The notes: generated from the sequence alone by a model not told the origin. A stretch of DNA of 64,000 nt from Flavobacteriaceae bacterium UBA4439 (GCA_002390455.1 DGPN01000015.1:7284-71283), one strand, 5' to 3'; shown: positions 16,585 through 26,993, numbered from the stretch's first letter. Translations and numbers: made by a program.

Positions 16585-18114
16585 ATGCAAGACAAAGTAT
16601 TGATTCTTGATTTTGGGTCACAATACACCCAATTGATCGCCAGACGAGTAAGAGAGTTGTTTATCTACTGTGAAATTCACCCATTCAATAATCCTCCAGA
16701 GCATATGGAGGAGTTTAATGCCGTCATACTTTCGGGTTCTCCCTATTCAGTTCGATCTGAGCAGGCTCCCCATCCAGATCTTTCGGACATAAGAGGTAAA
16801 TTGCCTTTATTGGCCGTTTGTTATGGTGCGCAGTATCTGGCCCATTTTTCTGGTGGGATCGTCAAACCTTCCAATTCCCGAGAATACGGAAGGGCCAATT
16901 TGTCCTTTATTAAAACAGAGGAATCTTTTTTTGACGGAATTGATAAAGGCAGTCAGGTATGGATGAGTCACAGCGACACCATTGACCAATTGCCAGAGGG
17001 AGGAATGTTGCTGGCCAGTACGGAAGATGTTAAAAATGCAGCTTATTGTATCGAGGGAGAAACCACTTTTGGAATCCAATTTCACCCCGAGGTCTACCAT
17101 ACCACTGATGGAAAAAAACTTCTGGAAAACTTTTTGATCAAAATTGCTAAAGTCAATCAAGACTGGACTCCCGACTCTTTTGTGGAAATGACGGTAAAAG
17201 AAATTGCCGATACCGTAGGCGACGAAAAGGTGATTTTGGGACTTTCTGGTGGAGTTGATTCCACCGTAGCGGCTGTTTTGCTTCACAAAGCTATCGGCAA
17301 GCAGTTACATTGTATTTTTGTTAATAACGGTTTGTTGAGAAAGAATGAGTTTGAAAGTGTATTGAATCAATATGAAGGCATGGGATTGAACGTTAAAGGG
17401 GTTGATGCCTCTGATCTTTTCCTAAAGGCTCTGGCGGGGGAATCCGATCCGGAGGGAAAAAGAAAAATCATCGGCAATACCTTTATAGATGTTTTTGATG
17501 ATGAGTCCAAAAAAACAGCTGGGGTAAATTGGTTAGCTCAGGGTACTATCTATCCCGATGTAATTGAATCCATTTCAGTCAATGGGCCTTCAGCGACCAT
17601 CAAATCCCATCACAATGTGGGAGGTTTGCCCGATTATATGAAATTAAAATTGGTCGAGCCCTTGAAGATGTTGTTTAAAGATGAGGTCAGACGGGTGGGT
17701 GCTAGTATTGGGATTGATCCCGAGCTCCTGGGTCGTCACCCATTTCCCGGACCTGGACTAGGCATTAGAATTTTGGGAGACATCACCCCAGAGAAAGTGA
17801 ATATGTTACAAGAAGTGGATGCGATTTTTATCAATGGATTAAAATCTTGGAATCTTTACGACCAGGTTTGGCAGGCAGGTGCAATGCTTTTGCCGGTCAA
17901 CAGTGTTGGGGTAATGGGTGATGAACGAACCTATGAAAAGTGCGTTGCACTTCGTGCTGTTCAATCTACCGACGGAATGACAGCAGATTGGGTAGACTTA
18001 CCTTATGCTTTTTTGCAAAAAATGTCCAACGAAATCATCAATAAGGTAAAAGGGGTAAATAGAGTGGTGTATGACATCAGTTCCAAACCTCCAGCGACTA
18101 TTGAATGGGAATAG
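16585..18114 (+). CDS. guaA: GMP synthase (glutamine-hydrolysing)
   Basis: A 509-residue enzyme converting XMP, glutamine and ATP to GMP. The class I glutamine amidotransferase domain spans about 1-190 with the nucleophile at Cys79 (LLAVCYGAQYL) and its His-Glu partner in FHPEV. The ATP-pyrophosphatase domain follows with the P-loop GLSGGVDSTVAA. The C-terminal dimerisation domain ends in the invariant KPPATIEWE. The LysM gene follows after 18 nt and is probably co-transcribed. Confidence 0.97.
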   Translation: MQDKVLILDFGSQYTQLIARRVRELFIYCEIHPFNNPPEHMEEFNAVILSGSPYSVRSEQAPHPDLSDIRGKLPLLAVCYGAQYLAHFSGGIVKPSNSREYGRANLSFIKTEESFFDGIDKGSQVWMSHSDTIDQLPEGGMLLASTEDVKNAAYCIEGETTFGIQFHPEVYHTTDGKKLLENFLIKIAKVNQDWTPDSFVEMTVKEIADTVGDEKVILGLSGGVDSTVAAVLLHKAIGKQLHCIFVNNGLLRKNEFESVLNQYEGMGLNVKGVDASDLFLKALAGESDPEGKRKIIGNTFIDVFDDESKKTAGVNWLAQGTIYPDVIESISVNGPSATIKSHHNVGGLPDYMKLKLVEPLKMLFKDEVRRVGASIGIDPELLGRHPFPGPGLGIRILGDITPEKVNMLQEVDAIFINGLKSWNLYDQVWQAGAMLLPVNSVGVMGDERTYEKCVALRAVQSTDGMTADWVDLPYAFLQKMSNEIINKVKGVNRVVYDISSKPPATIEWE

Positions 18115-18132
18115 ACCTGAAGAAAAAATAAA

Positions 18133-19890
18133 TTGAAAAAAAATAAAATTCTTTTCCTTGTTCTCCTTTTGTGCGGGATGCTCTTTTCCACCGCACAGGA
18201 GATGCCTGTGAAGTTTCTGTCTCACAAGGTCAAGAAAAAAGAGACCGTCTTTGGTATCACCCGAAAGTACAATATCACTGAAACCCAGTTGTATGAGTAT
18301 AATCCCCTTTTGAAAAAAATAGGTTTGAGAAAGCGAATGACTTTGCGAATCCCTGTTTATCCGATGGTGGTAGAGAAATTGCCAGAGCCGACCGTTGAGT
18401 TAGATCAAAATACTCAAGCTTATATCGTCAAACCCAAAGAGACCAAATGGCGAATCGCATATAATTTTCAGATGACCATTCCCGAATTGGAAGCTTTAAA
18501 TCCTCAAATCAAAAAGGTGCTCAAAGAAGGTCAGGAAATTCGCGTTCCGATTTTGGCTTCCCAAACTGAGAGTGAAACCCTAGAGGCAAGTTGGGACAGT
18601 AATTACAATTACTACAAAGTGCTCCCCAAAGAAGGGTATTACCGTATTGAAAAAAAAATTGGGGTGACCCGAAAGGTGTTGGATTCTCTCAACCCCAATT
18701 TATTGGAATTGGGATTACAGGCAGGAATGATCCTCAAGGTTCCTGGTGAAGCCAAAGGCGAACTTAAGATTCAGGATGATCTTTTGGTCGCTCGTCTTTC
18801 TCTATTGGATTCCCTCAAAGAAGCTCATGAAATTGAGTTGGCCCTTTTGTTACCTTTCAAGGCCAAAACCATAGAATATGACTCTATCGAAGACACCCGA
18901 AGATTGTTGCAAAGTCGAAACTTACATACTGTTTCTGCAGATTTTTACTCTGGCGTATTGCTTGCGATTGATACTTTGAGTCACTATGGAATATCGGTCA
19001 AACTCAATGTCTTTGATACTCAAAACAGTATTTCTAAAGTCAATGAAATTGTAAATACTCAAGACTTTTCTAAAACGGATGCCATTATAGGCCCCTTGAT
19101 CCCTTCCAACTTCGATTATCTATCTACCAAGAGTCAAGTGCAAAAGATTCCTAAGGTGGCTCCTCTATCGACTAATCCAGTGGCCATGAGGGAGGCGGTT
19201 TATCAATCGGTAACCTCCAAAAAGTTTCTTAGAAAAAGAATGTTCGAGTATTTAGATAGGACATTGAATAGAGAAGATAATATTGTATTGGTAGTAGATT
19301 CGTTGAATCGTTCAGTGGAAAAAGAACTTTTGAAATTATTCCCAAAGGCAAGTGTTTTACGCCCTGAAAAGAGTAATTATTTGCTACCAGATTTGGTCGA
19401 TTCCCTTTTGGTAGATTCGCTTCCGAACAAGGTAATCCTCGAAAGTCAAGATTTTTCATTGATCTCCAGTGCCAGTTCTCAAATGAGTGCCCAACAGTCA
19501 AAATCGAGAACAGTTCAATTGTTTACTACCTACAGGGGGAATGCCTACGAAAACCCCAATTTGTCTCTCAAGCAATTGGGAGATTTGAAATTTACTTATT
19601 CCACAGACCGATTACCTCTCAAGTTGGGAGAATACAGTCATTTTCAAAATCACTACATCAGCACTTTTGGAAAACCACCCAATAGAACCGCCATCCGAGC
19701 TTATGATCTTACGATGGATTTGATATTGAGGAAAGCTTATTCGGGGAATTTTAAATCAATAGACAAAATAGGAGAAACGGATTATCAGGAGCACCGTTTC
19801 CTCTATCGGAAACAAGACAAAAGTTTTGAGAATTCAGGCTATTTTTTATTGCAACACAAAGATTATGAACTTATCGAACTTAAGAAATAG
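18133..19890 (+). CDS. LysM-repeat protein with periplasmic-binding-like domain
   Basis: A 585-residue exported protein with a TTG start and an N-terminal signal sequence (LFLVLLLCGMLFSTAQ). Three LysM-type repeats follow at about 28-76, 95-140 and 158-205 (for example KKKETVFGITRKYNI and KPKETKWRIAYNF), which would bind peptidoglycan. The C-terminal 350 residues begin with IELALLLPFKA and resemble a type 1 periplasmic-binding fold (SADFYSGVLLAIDTL, TDAIIGPLIPSN), like LpoA or amino-acid receptors. A cell-wall-associated role is likely; no ligand can be named. It lies between guaA and pyrG. Confidence 0.82.
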   Translation: MKKNKILFLVLLLCGMLFSTAQEMPVKFLSHKVKKKETVFGITRKYNITETQLYEYNPLLKKIGLRKRMTLRIPVYPMVVEKLPEPTVELDQNTQAYIVKPKETKWRIAYNFQMTIPELEALNPQIKKVLKEGQEIRVPILASQTESETLEASWDSNYNYYKVLPKEGYYRIEKKIGVTRKVLDSLNPNLLELGLQAGMILKVPGEAKGELKIQDDLLVARLSLLDSLKEAHEIELALLLPFKAKTIEYDSIEDTRRLLQSRNLHTVSADFYSGVLLAIDTLSHYGISVKLNVFDTQNSISKVNEIVNTQDFSKTDAIIGPLIPSNFDYLSTKSQVQKIPKVAPLSTNPVAMREAVYQSVTSKKFLRKRMFEYLDRTLNREDNIVLVVDSLNRSVEKELLKLFPKASVLRPEKSNYLLPDLVDSLLVDSLPNKVILESQDFSLISSASSQMSAQQSKSRTVQLFTTYRGNAYENPNLSLKQLGDLKFTYSTDRLPLKLGEYSHFQNHYISTFGKPPNRTAIRAYDLTMDLILRKAYSGNFKSIDKIGETDYQEHRFLYRKQDKSFENSGYFLLQHKDYELIELKK

Positions 19891-19922
19891 CAGAAATGCC
19901 CCATTAGTAATTGAGGATTTTG

Positions 19923-19930
19923 TAAATTTG
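19923..19930 (+). promoter_or_regulatory. Candidate -7 box (TAAATTTG) of pyrG
   Basis: Exact TAnnTTTG, 32 nt before the pyrG start. No TTG at the usual -33 distance. Confidence 0.5.
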
Positions 19931-19962
19931 AGCCCGGTTAGTCATTATAGAAAACAAACCGG

Positions 19963-21591
19963 ATGCCGGATATAAAGTATATTTTTGTTACAGGTGGGGT
20001 TACTTCTTCCCTCGGAAAAGGAATCATAGCGGCATCATTGGCCAAGCTACTTCAGGCCCAGAATTTCAAAGTTACCATACAGAAGTTTGATCCCTATATC
20101 AATGTTGATCCTGGCACGCTCAATCCCTATGAACACGGTGAATGTTATGTTACTGACGATGGAGCGGAAACGGATTTGGACTTGGGACACTATGAAAGGT
20201 TTTTGAACATCAAGACTTCACAAGCCAACAATGTTACGACTGGAAGAGTATATCAGAGTGTGATCGAAAAAGAACGCCGTGGAGAGTTTTTAGGGAAAAC
20301 GGTTCAGGTAGTTCCCCATATCACCAACGAGATCAAAGAGAGAATGCAGCTGTTGGGTAAAAGTGGGGATTTTGATATCGTCATTACAGAAATTGGAGGA
20401 ACAGTGGGAGACATTGAGTCCTTACCCTATATTGAATCCGTTCGACAATTGATTTATGAATTGGGTGAGGAAAATGCGATGGTCATTCATTTGACATTGA
20501 TACCCTATCTCTCGGCTGCAGGAGAATTGAAAACCAAACCCACACAACATTCGGTCAAAACCTTGATGGAAAGTGGAATCAAAGCCGATGTTTTGGTTTG
20601 TAGAACTGAGCATGAATTGACTGAGGACTTGAAAAAAAAATTAGCCCTCTTTTGCAATGTTAAGCCCGAGGCTGTCATTCAATCTATAGACGTAGATACC
20701 ATCTATGATGTCCCAATGAAAATGTTGGATGAGGGATTGGATCGGGTGGTTTTGGCTAAACTTAAACTGCGTAAAAAGGCTGATCTGAATCTAGATCATT
20801 GGAAGTCCTTTTTAGAAAAGTATAAAAACCCCAAGCAAAAAGTAAAAATTGGCTTGGTTGGAAAATATGTTGAGTTACAAGACTCCTATAAATCCATTTT
20901 GGAAGCCATCATTCATGCTGGCGCTATCAACGAGACGGAGGTAGAGGTGGTCAGTATCCATTCTGAATTTTTGAATCAGATCAATGCCCAAGAGCAACTC
21001 AAAGAACTCCATGGCTTGATCGTCGCTCCTGGTTTTGGGGGCAGAGGGATCGAAGGTAAAATTGATGCCATCAGCTATGTTAGAGAAAACAAAATTCCTT
21101 TTTTTGGGATTTGTTTGGGAATGCAAATGGCAGTCATCGAGTATGCCAGAAATGTACTGATGCAATCCAAAGCCAATTCGACTGAAATAGATGAAGATAC
21201 AGACTACCCCGTAATTGATTTGATGGAAAGTCAAAAGGGTGTGGTCAACAAAGGCGGTACGATGCGTTTGGGGACATGGAATTGTGATCTTGCTCAAGGG
21301 AGTAAAGTGGCAGAGGTATATGGAAAAGAACAAATTACAGAGCGCCACCGACATCGTTTTGAGTTTAACAACCAATACAAAAAAGAGGTTTTTGAAAAGG
21401 GTGCTTTAAAAGTTTCAGGTGTCAATCCCGAAACTAGTTTGGTAGAAATTGTGGAGCATCAAGATCACCCTTGGTTTGTCGGTGTTCAATTTCACCCTGA
21501 GTACAAGAGTACCGTTTCCAATCCACATCCCTTATTTGTCTCTTTTATAAAAGCCAGTATTGACTATCTTAGCCAACAGCAATCGAACTAA
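19963..21591 (+). CDS. pyrG: CTP synthase
   Basis: A 542-residue enzyme making CTP from UTP, ATP and glutamine. The N-terminal synthetase domain opens with the canonical KYIFVTGGVTSSLGKGI, with QKFDPYINVDPGTLNPYEHGE and the EIGGTVGDIES metal/nucleotide motif. The C-terminal glutamine amidotransferase domain has its catalytic cysteine in FFGICLGMQ and the His-Glu pair in VQFHPEYKS. Full length. yidC follows after 5 nt. Confidence 0.97.
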   Translation: MPDIKYIFVTGGVTSSLGKGIIAASLAKLLQAQNFKVTIQKFDPYINVDPGTLNPYEHGECYVTDDGAETDLDLGHYERFLNIKTSQANNVTTGRVYQSVIEKERRGEFLGKTVQVVPHITNEIKERMQLLGKSGDFDIVITEIGGTVGDIESLPYIESVRQLIYELGEENAMVIHLTLIPYLSAAGELKTKPTQHSVKTLMESGIKADVLVCRTEHELTEDLKKKLALFCNVKPEAVIQSIDVDTIYDVPMKMLDEGLDRVVLAKLKLRKKADLNLDHWKSFLEKYKNPKQKVKIGLVGKYVELQDSYKSILEAIIHAGAINETEVEVVSIHSEFLNQINAQEQLKELHGLIVAPGFGGRGIEGKIDAISYVRENKIPFFGICLGMQMAVIEYARNVLMQSKANSTEIDEDTDYPVIDLMESQKGVVNKGGTMRLGTWNCDLAQGSKVAEVYGKEQITERHRHRFEFNNQYKKEVFEKGALKVSGVNPETSLVEIVEHQDHPWFVGVQFHPEYKSTVSNPHPLFVSFIKASIDYLSQQQSN

Positions 21592-21596
21592 AACCC

Positions 21597-23426
21597 ATGG
21601 AAGAAAGAAAATTTGATCCTTACCAATTTATTGGATTTGTCCTCATTGCGATGATCCTTACATGGATGCTGTATGTCAATAAGCCTGAAGAGGGTGCAAG
21701 TCCGACAGCAGAGCCCGAAAAAACCGAAGCTGTTAGCCAATCAAAGGAAGCACCACCCATTCAGTTAAACGACTCTCTTCAAAAAATAAACCTTCAAAGT
21801 ACTTTTGGAATTTTTAGCAATTGGATGACCGATCAAGGGGCACAAACCCAAAGATTGGAGAATAAAGACCTATTGTTAGAAATCAGTCCTAAAGGAGGAG
21901 TACTTGAGTTGGTTCGACTCAAAGATTATACCGATTACCTCGATCAACCCTTAGAATTGGTCAAAGAAGGGAACAATCAGTTCAATGTCCAGTTCACGAC
22001 CAAAGATGGACGCAGACTCAACACCAAAGATTTTTATTTTTCCCCACAACTGAGTTCCAAAAACGGAAAACAAATACTATCTCTGAAGGCTGCCATTGCT
22101 CCCAGTAAATATTTGGAGTTTGTTTATGCTATTGATCCAGAACGGTTTTTAGTTGATTTCAGCATACAATCTTCTGGTATCGCTTCGCTGTTGGACAGCA
22201 GCGAACCCGCCCTCTTGTCATGGGAAACCCGTGCCTATCGCAATTCTAAAAGTATCGATTATGAAGGTCGCTACACTGAGCTCACCTATGGTTATGAATT
22301 GGATAAGATAGATTATTTGTCCCTGAGTGGAACGGATGAAGAATCCCCAGAACAGGTTCGATGGGTATCTTTTCGACAGCACTTTTTTAGTGCCATTTTG
22401 ATTCCAGAAAAACCAGTAGATCAATTGACGGTTACCACCGAAAATCTTGCAGATGACAAGTCTTTGGAGGAGGTCTTTACCAAAAAATTTGGTCTAGAAA
22501 TTCCTTTAGATTATCGATCTGGAGAATTTGACAGCCAGTTTGAATATTATTTTGGAATTACGGACTACCAAACCCTAAAGTCCTATGAGAGAGATCTGGA
22601 ATCCTCCATTCCCTTGGGTTGGGGAATCTTTGGATGGTTGAATCGATTCCTGTTTTTACCTTTATTTGGATTTTTATCCTCCTTTCTGCCTCATGGCATC
22701 GCCATTATATTGATGACCATTATTGTCCGTTTGGGAATGTCCCCAGTTACCTACAAGTCGTATGTCTCCCAAATCAAAATGAAAGTTTTACGCCCCGAAA
22801 TTGAAGAATTGAACAAAAAATACAAAGACAATGCCGTAAAGCGCCAGCAAGAAACGATGAGCCTTTACAATCGTGCCGGAGCCAATCCCATGGCAGGGTG
22901 TATTCCAGCCCTTTTACAGCTTCCAGTGTTTTACGCCCTTTTTACTTTTTTCCCCGTTGCTTTTGAGCTGCGCAAAAAAAGTTTCCTTTGGGCAGATGAC
23001 TTGTCTTCCTATGATTCGATTTTGGACTTAGGATTTAGCATTCCATTCTATGGTGACCACGTCAGTTTGTTTCCCATTTTGGCCTCCATTGCCATCTTCT
23101 TTTATACCCAGATGACTACTGGCCAGCAGGCGATGCCTCAGCAGCCTGGTATGCCCAATATGAAAGTCATCATGTACCTAATGCCACTAATGATGTTGTT
23201 TTTCTTTAACAATTACGCCAGTGGATTGAGTTTGTACTATTTTGTTTCCAACCTCTTGACCATTATTTTAATGTTGGTAATCAAAAATTACATTATCGAC
23301 GACGATAAAATCCATGCCAAAATCGAGGAAAACAAAAAGAAACCCAAGAAGGCAGGAGGTTTTTCAGCACGTTTGCAAAAAGCAATGGAAGAAGCTGAAA
23401 AACAAAAAAAAGCCCGCGGTAGATAG
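21597..23426 (+). CDS. yidC: Membrane protein insertase YidC
   Basis: A 609-residue YidC/Oxa1 insertase, which inserts inner-membrane proteins alone or with SecYEG. An N-terminal helix (about 10-27), then an acidic linker and a large periplasmic beta-sandwich domain (about 60-330), as in Gram-negative YidC. The conserved five-helix core follows (FLPLFGFLSSFL, MTIIVRLGMSPVTYKSY, ANPMAGCIPALLQLPVFYALF, and the C-terminal helices) and then a lysine-rich tail. It sits 5 nt after pyrG, so both are probably on one transcript. Confidence 0.95.
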   Translation: MEERKFDPYQFIGFVLIAMILTWMLYVNKPEEGASPTAEPEKTEAVSQSKEAPPIQLNDSLQKINLQSTFGIFSNWMTDQGAQTQRLENKDLLLEISPKGGVLELVRLKDYTDYLDQPLELVKEGNNQFNVQFTTKDGRRLNTKDFYFSPQLSSKNGKQILSLKAAIAPSKYLEFVYAIDPERFLVDFSIQSSGIASLLDSSEPALLSWETRAYRNSKSIDYEGRYTELTYGYELDKIDYLSLSGTDEESPEQVRWVSFRQHFFSAILIPEKPVDQLTVTTENLADDKSLEEVFTKKFGLEIPLDYRSGEFDSQFEYYFGITDYQTLKSYERDLESSIPLGWGIFGWLNRFLFLPLFGFLSSFLPHGIAIILMTIIVRLGMSPVTYKSYVSQIKMKVLRPEIEELNKKYKDNAVKRQQETMSLYNRAGANPMAGCIPALLQLPVFYALFTFFPVAFELRKKSFLWADDLSSYDSILDLGFSIPFYGDHVSLFPILASIAIFFYTQMTTGQQAMPQQPGMPNMKVIMYLMPLMMLFFFNNYASGLSLYYFVSNLLTIILMLVIKNYIIDDDKIHAKIEENKKKPKKAGGFSARLQKAMEEAEKQKKARGR

Positions 23427-23462
23427 GTCTCCTCCAAAGGATCAGAATTTAATTTGTTGGTG

Positions 23463-23470
23463 TAACTTTG
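23463..23470 (+). promoter_or_regulatory. -7 box (TAACTTTG) of mnmA, 4 nt from the start codon
   Basis: Exact TAnnTTTG, followed by CCCT and the ATG. Third case of the leaderless arrangement seen at recR and guaA. Confidence 0.6.
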
Positions 23471-23474
23471 CCCT

Positions 23475-24647
23475 ATGAAAAAGAAAAGGGTTATTGTAGG
23501 CTTATCTGGAGGTGTAGATTCCAGTGTAGCTGCTTATCTCCTTAAGCAACAGGATTACGAAGTCATTGGCCTTTTTATGAAAAACTGGCACGATGAGTCG
23601 GTAACCCTCTCCAACGATTGCCCTTGGCTGGAAGACAGCAATGATGCCATGTTGGTGGCCGAAAAGCTTGGGATTCCCTTTCAGACTGTAGATTTAAGTG
23701 CCGAATACAAAGAACGCATCGTAGATTATATGTTTGACGAATACGCTGCGGGAAGGACTCCTAACCCTGATGTGCTTTGTAATCGAGAAATTAAATTTGA
23801 TGTTTTTTTAAAAATAGCACTTTCCTTGGGAGCTGATTACGTTGCCACAGGTCATTATTGTCAAAAAGAAGAAATAGATACAGCTGTTGGAAAACTGTGC
23901 CGATTGATCAGTGGAGCAGATGGGAATAAAGATCAATCCTATTTCCTTTGCCAGTTGACCCAAGACCAGTTGGCCAAAACCCTTTTTCCCATCGGTCATT
24001 TGCAGAAAGCAGAGGTACGCAAAATCGCTCGTGAGATGAATTTGGTTACTGCAGAGAAAAAAGACTCACAGGGACTTTGCTTTATTGGAAAAGTGAGTCT
24101 GCCTGATTTTTTGCAGCAACAGCTAAAACCCAAACAAGGAAAGATCATTGAGATTCCCGAAGATTTTTACGAGGGTAGGGAGCCAGGCCAATCCCTTTTC
24201 GATCAATCTCAAAAAACTACTTACCAAACTGGCGACGGAAAAATTGTGGGAACCCACCAAGGGGCTCATTTTTTTACCATTGGTCAGAGAAAAGGTCTTG
24301 CCGTGGGTGGAACGCCTGAACCGTTGTTTGTGATTGATACTGATGTGGAGGAAAATATTGTTTTTGTAGGTCAAGGAAAAGACCACCCAGGTTTGTATCG
24401 AAAAGCCCTCAAGGTCAAGACCGATGAGGTGCATTGGGTAAGGGATGATCTAAAAACACCCTTTGGTGAGCAGATGCCTGTGATGGCTCGGATTCGATAC
24501 CGTCAACCCCTTCAAAAAGCCACCCTTATTCCTCAAACCGATGGGCTTTATGTACGTTTTGATCAACCACAGTCAGCCATTACTTCGGGACAGTTTGTGG
24601 CTTGGTATCAAGATGCGGAATTGTTGGGTTCGGGGGTGATAGGCTAA
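23475..24647 (+). CDS. mnmA: tRNA-specific 2-thiouridylase MnmA
   Basis: A 390-residue enzyme adding sulfur to U34 of Lys, Glu and Gln tRNAs. It has the PP-loop GLSGGVDSSVAAYLL, the first catalytic cysteine in a DVLCNREIKF segment, ADYVATGHYC, the second catalytic cysteine in SQGLCFIGKV, and the C-terminal beta-barrel domains (TIGQRKGL). Length and motifs are normal. It is followed by the AT-rich orphan region. Confidence 0.96.
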   Translation: MKKKRVIVGLSGGVDSSVAAYLLKQQDYEVIGLFMKNWHDESVTLSNDCPWLEDSNDAMLVAEKLGIPFQTVDLSAEYKERIVDYMFDEYAAGRTPNPDVLCNREIKFDVFLKIALSLGADYVATGHYCQKEEIDTAVGKLCRLISGADGNKDQSYFLCQLTQDQLAKTLFPIGHLQKAEVRKIAREMNLVTAEKKDSQGLCFIGKVSLPDFLQQQLKPKQGKIIEIPEDFYEGREPGQSLFDQSQKTTYQTGDGKIVGTHQGAHFFTIGQRKGLAVGGTPEPLFVIDTDVEENIVFVGQGKDHPGLYRKALKVKTDEVHWVRDDLKTPFGEQMPVMARIRYRQPLQKATLIPQTDGLYVRFDQPQSAITSGQFVAWYQDAELLGSGVIG

Positions 24648-24758
24648 CTAGTTTTTTTCTCTTGTTTTACGATTATCAATTGAATTCTGATTTGTTTTGT
24701 ATTTGCCCCCTAATTTTATAAATTTAGTAAACCTTATCTAACTGAAATTATACCTACA

Positions 24759-26318
24759 ATGATCTTTTATGTCCTGTTGATGTCGTTATTGAATTCCAAA
24801 ACTTTTGCAATCAATAAGTACGTTTTTATAGGTTTTTATAAGAATAAGCTGCTGTGCAATAGTTTAATTATTTTTTTTATTCTTTGGCAGCCTTCATTAA
24901 GCTATGGCCAAAAATTAATAGCGGAAATAAAACTTCCTGAAAAAACAAAAAATATTTCAAATCTATCAGGTAAACTCAATGATAGCATAAGTTTTCACCT
25001 TATTACAAATTTTCATAAAAAATCGAATACTTATGTACTCACTCCTTACTTTGTTGATTTTGAAAATAAATTGGACAGTATAAATAGTCTGTTCTATAGG
25101 CAAAAGCATCAATTTTCCACCTTTTTTTCTGACGGTAATGTTCTTTCATTACTGGGTCAAATTAATGATCAAACAGTATTGATGTCCTTGGATTATAAGC
25201 AAAAAAAAGTTTCTCAAAAATATTTAGATATTAGAGTTGATAAAGTATTTTCCTACAAGGATTTTTGTATTGTTTTCGAAAGACCAACCTCTTTTAAAGA
25301 AATTAATTTTGCACTGATCAAATCAAAGGATTCTATCGTTGATTTCAATCTGAGTCTGGATGACGTAAAACAAAAATCTTTTTTTAAAGATTTGCTTAGT
25401 GGAACTGGTATTATTTATAAGCCCGATAAGGTAGACTTTATTAATGACAAGGCTTATATTGAAAAAGGATCTGTAAAACCAATCAAAGGATTTTGGAGTA
25501 AAAACAAAATAATATTTTTCAGTAACAGTAAATCGAGTCGTAATCTGATTGATATTTTTGAAATTGATTTAAAAGGTAGATTGAGCGAACGCACACTTGA
25601 TATCTTACCATCTAATACCCCTTTTATTAATCAAAAATCTTTGTTTTTAATTGATGATTTGATTTTTGTCCTTATTGTTCATAGAAAAAGTTTATCACTT
25701 GAAGTTTATAATTATGATTCTTTGAAGAAAATTAAATCTTTTCATTACAATAAAAATTCATTTTTTAACATCAATGAGATTGTCATAAATGGAAATAAGG
25801 TGTCGTTCGAAGATTTAAAATTTAATAAATTTTTAAGAGGATTTTATGCGAAAGCGATGAATTATTACGTTCCAGGTGCATATATTGGAGTCAACAAAGA
25901 TATTTCCAATAAATTTTACTTGGTTGAAATGGGACATGTCCATCGTAATCAGTTTGTTAATGTCAATAGTCTGAATTCTTGGTTGCTATACGACGAGTTT
26001 CGAAGCAAGAATGGGATGTCCAAGGATAATCAAGCTGCTATGGGATTGATGTCAATAGGAGTAGGAATGATTGCATTGTCTAATATGGATAATAAAATGA
26101 AAGGGAACTACATAAAAGTTCAATTAGATGAAAATATGAATTTTACTGAGACTGAATTGATTTCGCAGTTTCCATTTTTTGATAGATTGAATTATGAAAA
26201 AAAATATAATAATTTACGGCAGTTAAAAAACTATTTTTTTATTCCAATGAGACAAAATATTCGATTGATTAAGTTTAATAACAAGGAAAAAAGGTATGAA
26301 ATTTTGTCTCTTGAGTAA
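24759..26318 (+). CDS. Unrecognised exported protein
   Basis: A 519-residue protein I do not recognise. The N-terminus is unusual: a first hydrophobic stretch (1-9), a polar segment, then a stronger hydrophobic stretch (about 33-45) ending in a plausible signal-peptidase site (QPSLSYGQ, about 44-51). The true start may therefore lie downstream of the annotated ATG, but no better ATG is present. The mature part is rich in Lys, Asn, Phe and Ile, with many short beta-type segments and no cysteine motif. A glycine/methionine-rich hydrophobic patch (AAMGLMSIGVGMIALSNM) lies at about 428-445. Composition is visibly more AT-rich than in neighbouring genes. Secretion is inferred; no function can be assigned. 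Confidence 0.6.
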   Translation: MIFYVLLMSLLNSKTFAINKYVFIGFYKNKLLCNSLIIFFILWQPSLSYGQKLIAEIKLPEKTKNISNLSGKLNDSISFHLITNFHKKSNTYVLTPYFVDFENKLDSINSLFYRQKHQFSTFFSDGNVLSLLGQINDQTVLMSLDYKQKKVSQKYLDIRVDKVFSYKDFCIVFERPTSFKEINFALIKSKDSIVDFNLSLDDVKQKSFFKDLLSGTGIIYKPDKVDFINDKAYIEKGSVKPIKGFWSKNKIIFFSNSKSSRNLIDIFEIDLKGRLSERTLDILPSNTPFINQKSLFLIDDLIFVLIVHRKSLSLEVYNYDSLKKIKSFHYNKNSFFNINEIVINGNKVSFEDLKFNKFLRGFYAKAMNYYVPGAYIGVNKDISNKFYLVEMGHVHRNQFVNVNSLNSWLLYDEFRSKNGMSKDNQAAMGLMSIGVGMIALSNMDNKMKGNYIKVQLDENMNFTETELISQFPFFDRLNYEKKYNNLRQLKNYFFIPMRQNIRLIKFNNKEKRYEILSLE

Positions 26319-26413
26319 ACATAATAAACCATCAGTCATTCAAATACTACATTAAGTTGATAAAAAGAATATTTATGTGAAATTTAGACCCCAAAACTCT
26401 TATAAATCTAATT

Positions 26414-26935
26414 ATGACAACACTTACCACTTGTACCATTTGTAACACGACCTATGATGTTGAACCAATAGTGTGTTCAAAATGTGACTACCCTTTTTCA
26501 GCGTCTGAAGAGGAGAAATCTACTTTTGTTGGACAGTTGTTTTCGAAAAAATTAATCATTCAAGAAGCTAGGGTTAAAGTCAAAAATACTCAAAAGATTC
26601 TCTGGGCGATTGGAGGTGTAAATGTTTTCTATTTTATAATTCTTTTCAGTTTTCATCCAACACTTAATATTTACATATTAGATTTACTTTTAGGGTTTGT
26701 ATTTATTGGTTTTGGATTTTATGCAGCTAAGAAACCTTTTAGATCAATCCTTATTTCATTGATTTTATTACTTGGAATTTATGTAAGTAATGCGCTTGTG
26801 GATCCCATCTCTTTATTTCGTGGGATAATATTTAAAGTAATTTTTGTTGTTGGATTAATTTATGGGCTTTTAGCTATATATCAAGTTCATAAAATCAAAA
26901 ACAAAAATGAATATTTTAAAGAAATTGATTGGTGA
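26414..26935 (+). CDS. Unrecognised zinc-ribbon membrane protein
   Basis: A 173-residue protein with an N-terminal zinc-ribbon pattern (Cys7-x2-Cys10 ... Cys21-x2-Cys24) and four predicted transmembrane helices (about 58-78, 84-104, 108-126 and 132-157), ending in a basic cytoplasmic tail. Such short zinc-ribbon plus membrane-helix proteins are common and mostly uncharacterised. It lies 95 bp after the orphan exported protein in the same AT-rich patch. No promoter box was found. A structural role or membrane sensor is possible, but this is speculation. Confidence 0.62.
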   Translation: MTTLTTCTICNTTYDVEPIVCSKCDYPFSASEEEKSTFVGQLFSKKLIIQEARVKVKNTQKILWAIGGVNVFYFIILFSFHPTLNIYILDLLLGFVFIGFGFYAAKKPFRSILISLILLLGIYVSNALVDPISLFRGIIFKVIFVVGLIYGLLAIYQVHKIKNKNEYFKEIDW

Positions 26936-26993
26936 TATTTTTTAAGCTATCCTTTTCAATAATTACGACAGTTGGTTTTTAAACTTCCTTACA

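Noticed and set aside
20875..21375. 166-codon open frame antisense to pyrG
   Set aside because: A shadow of the conserved glutamine-amidotransferase domain; no independent support.
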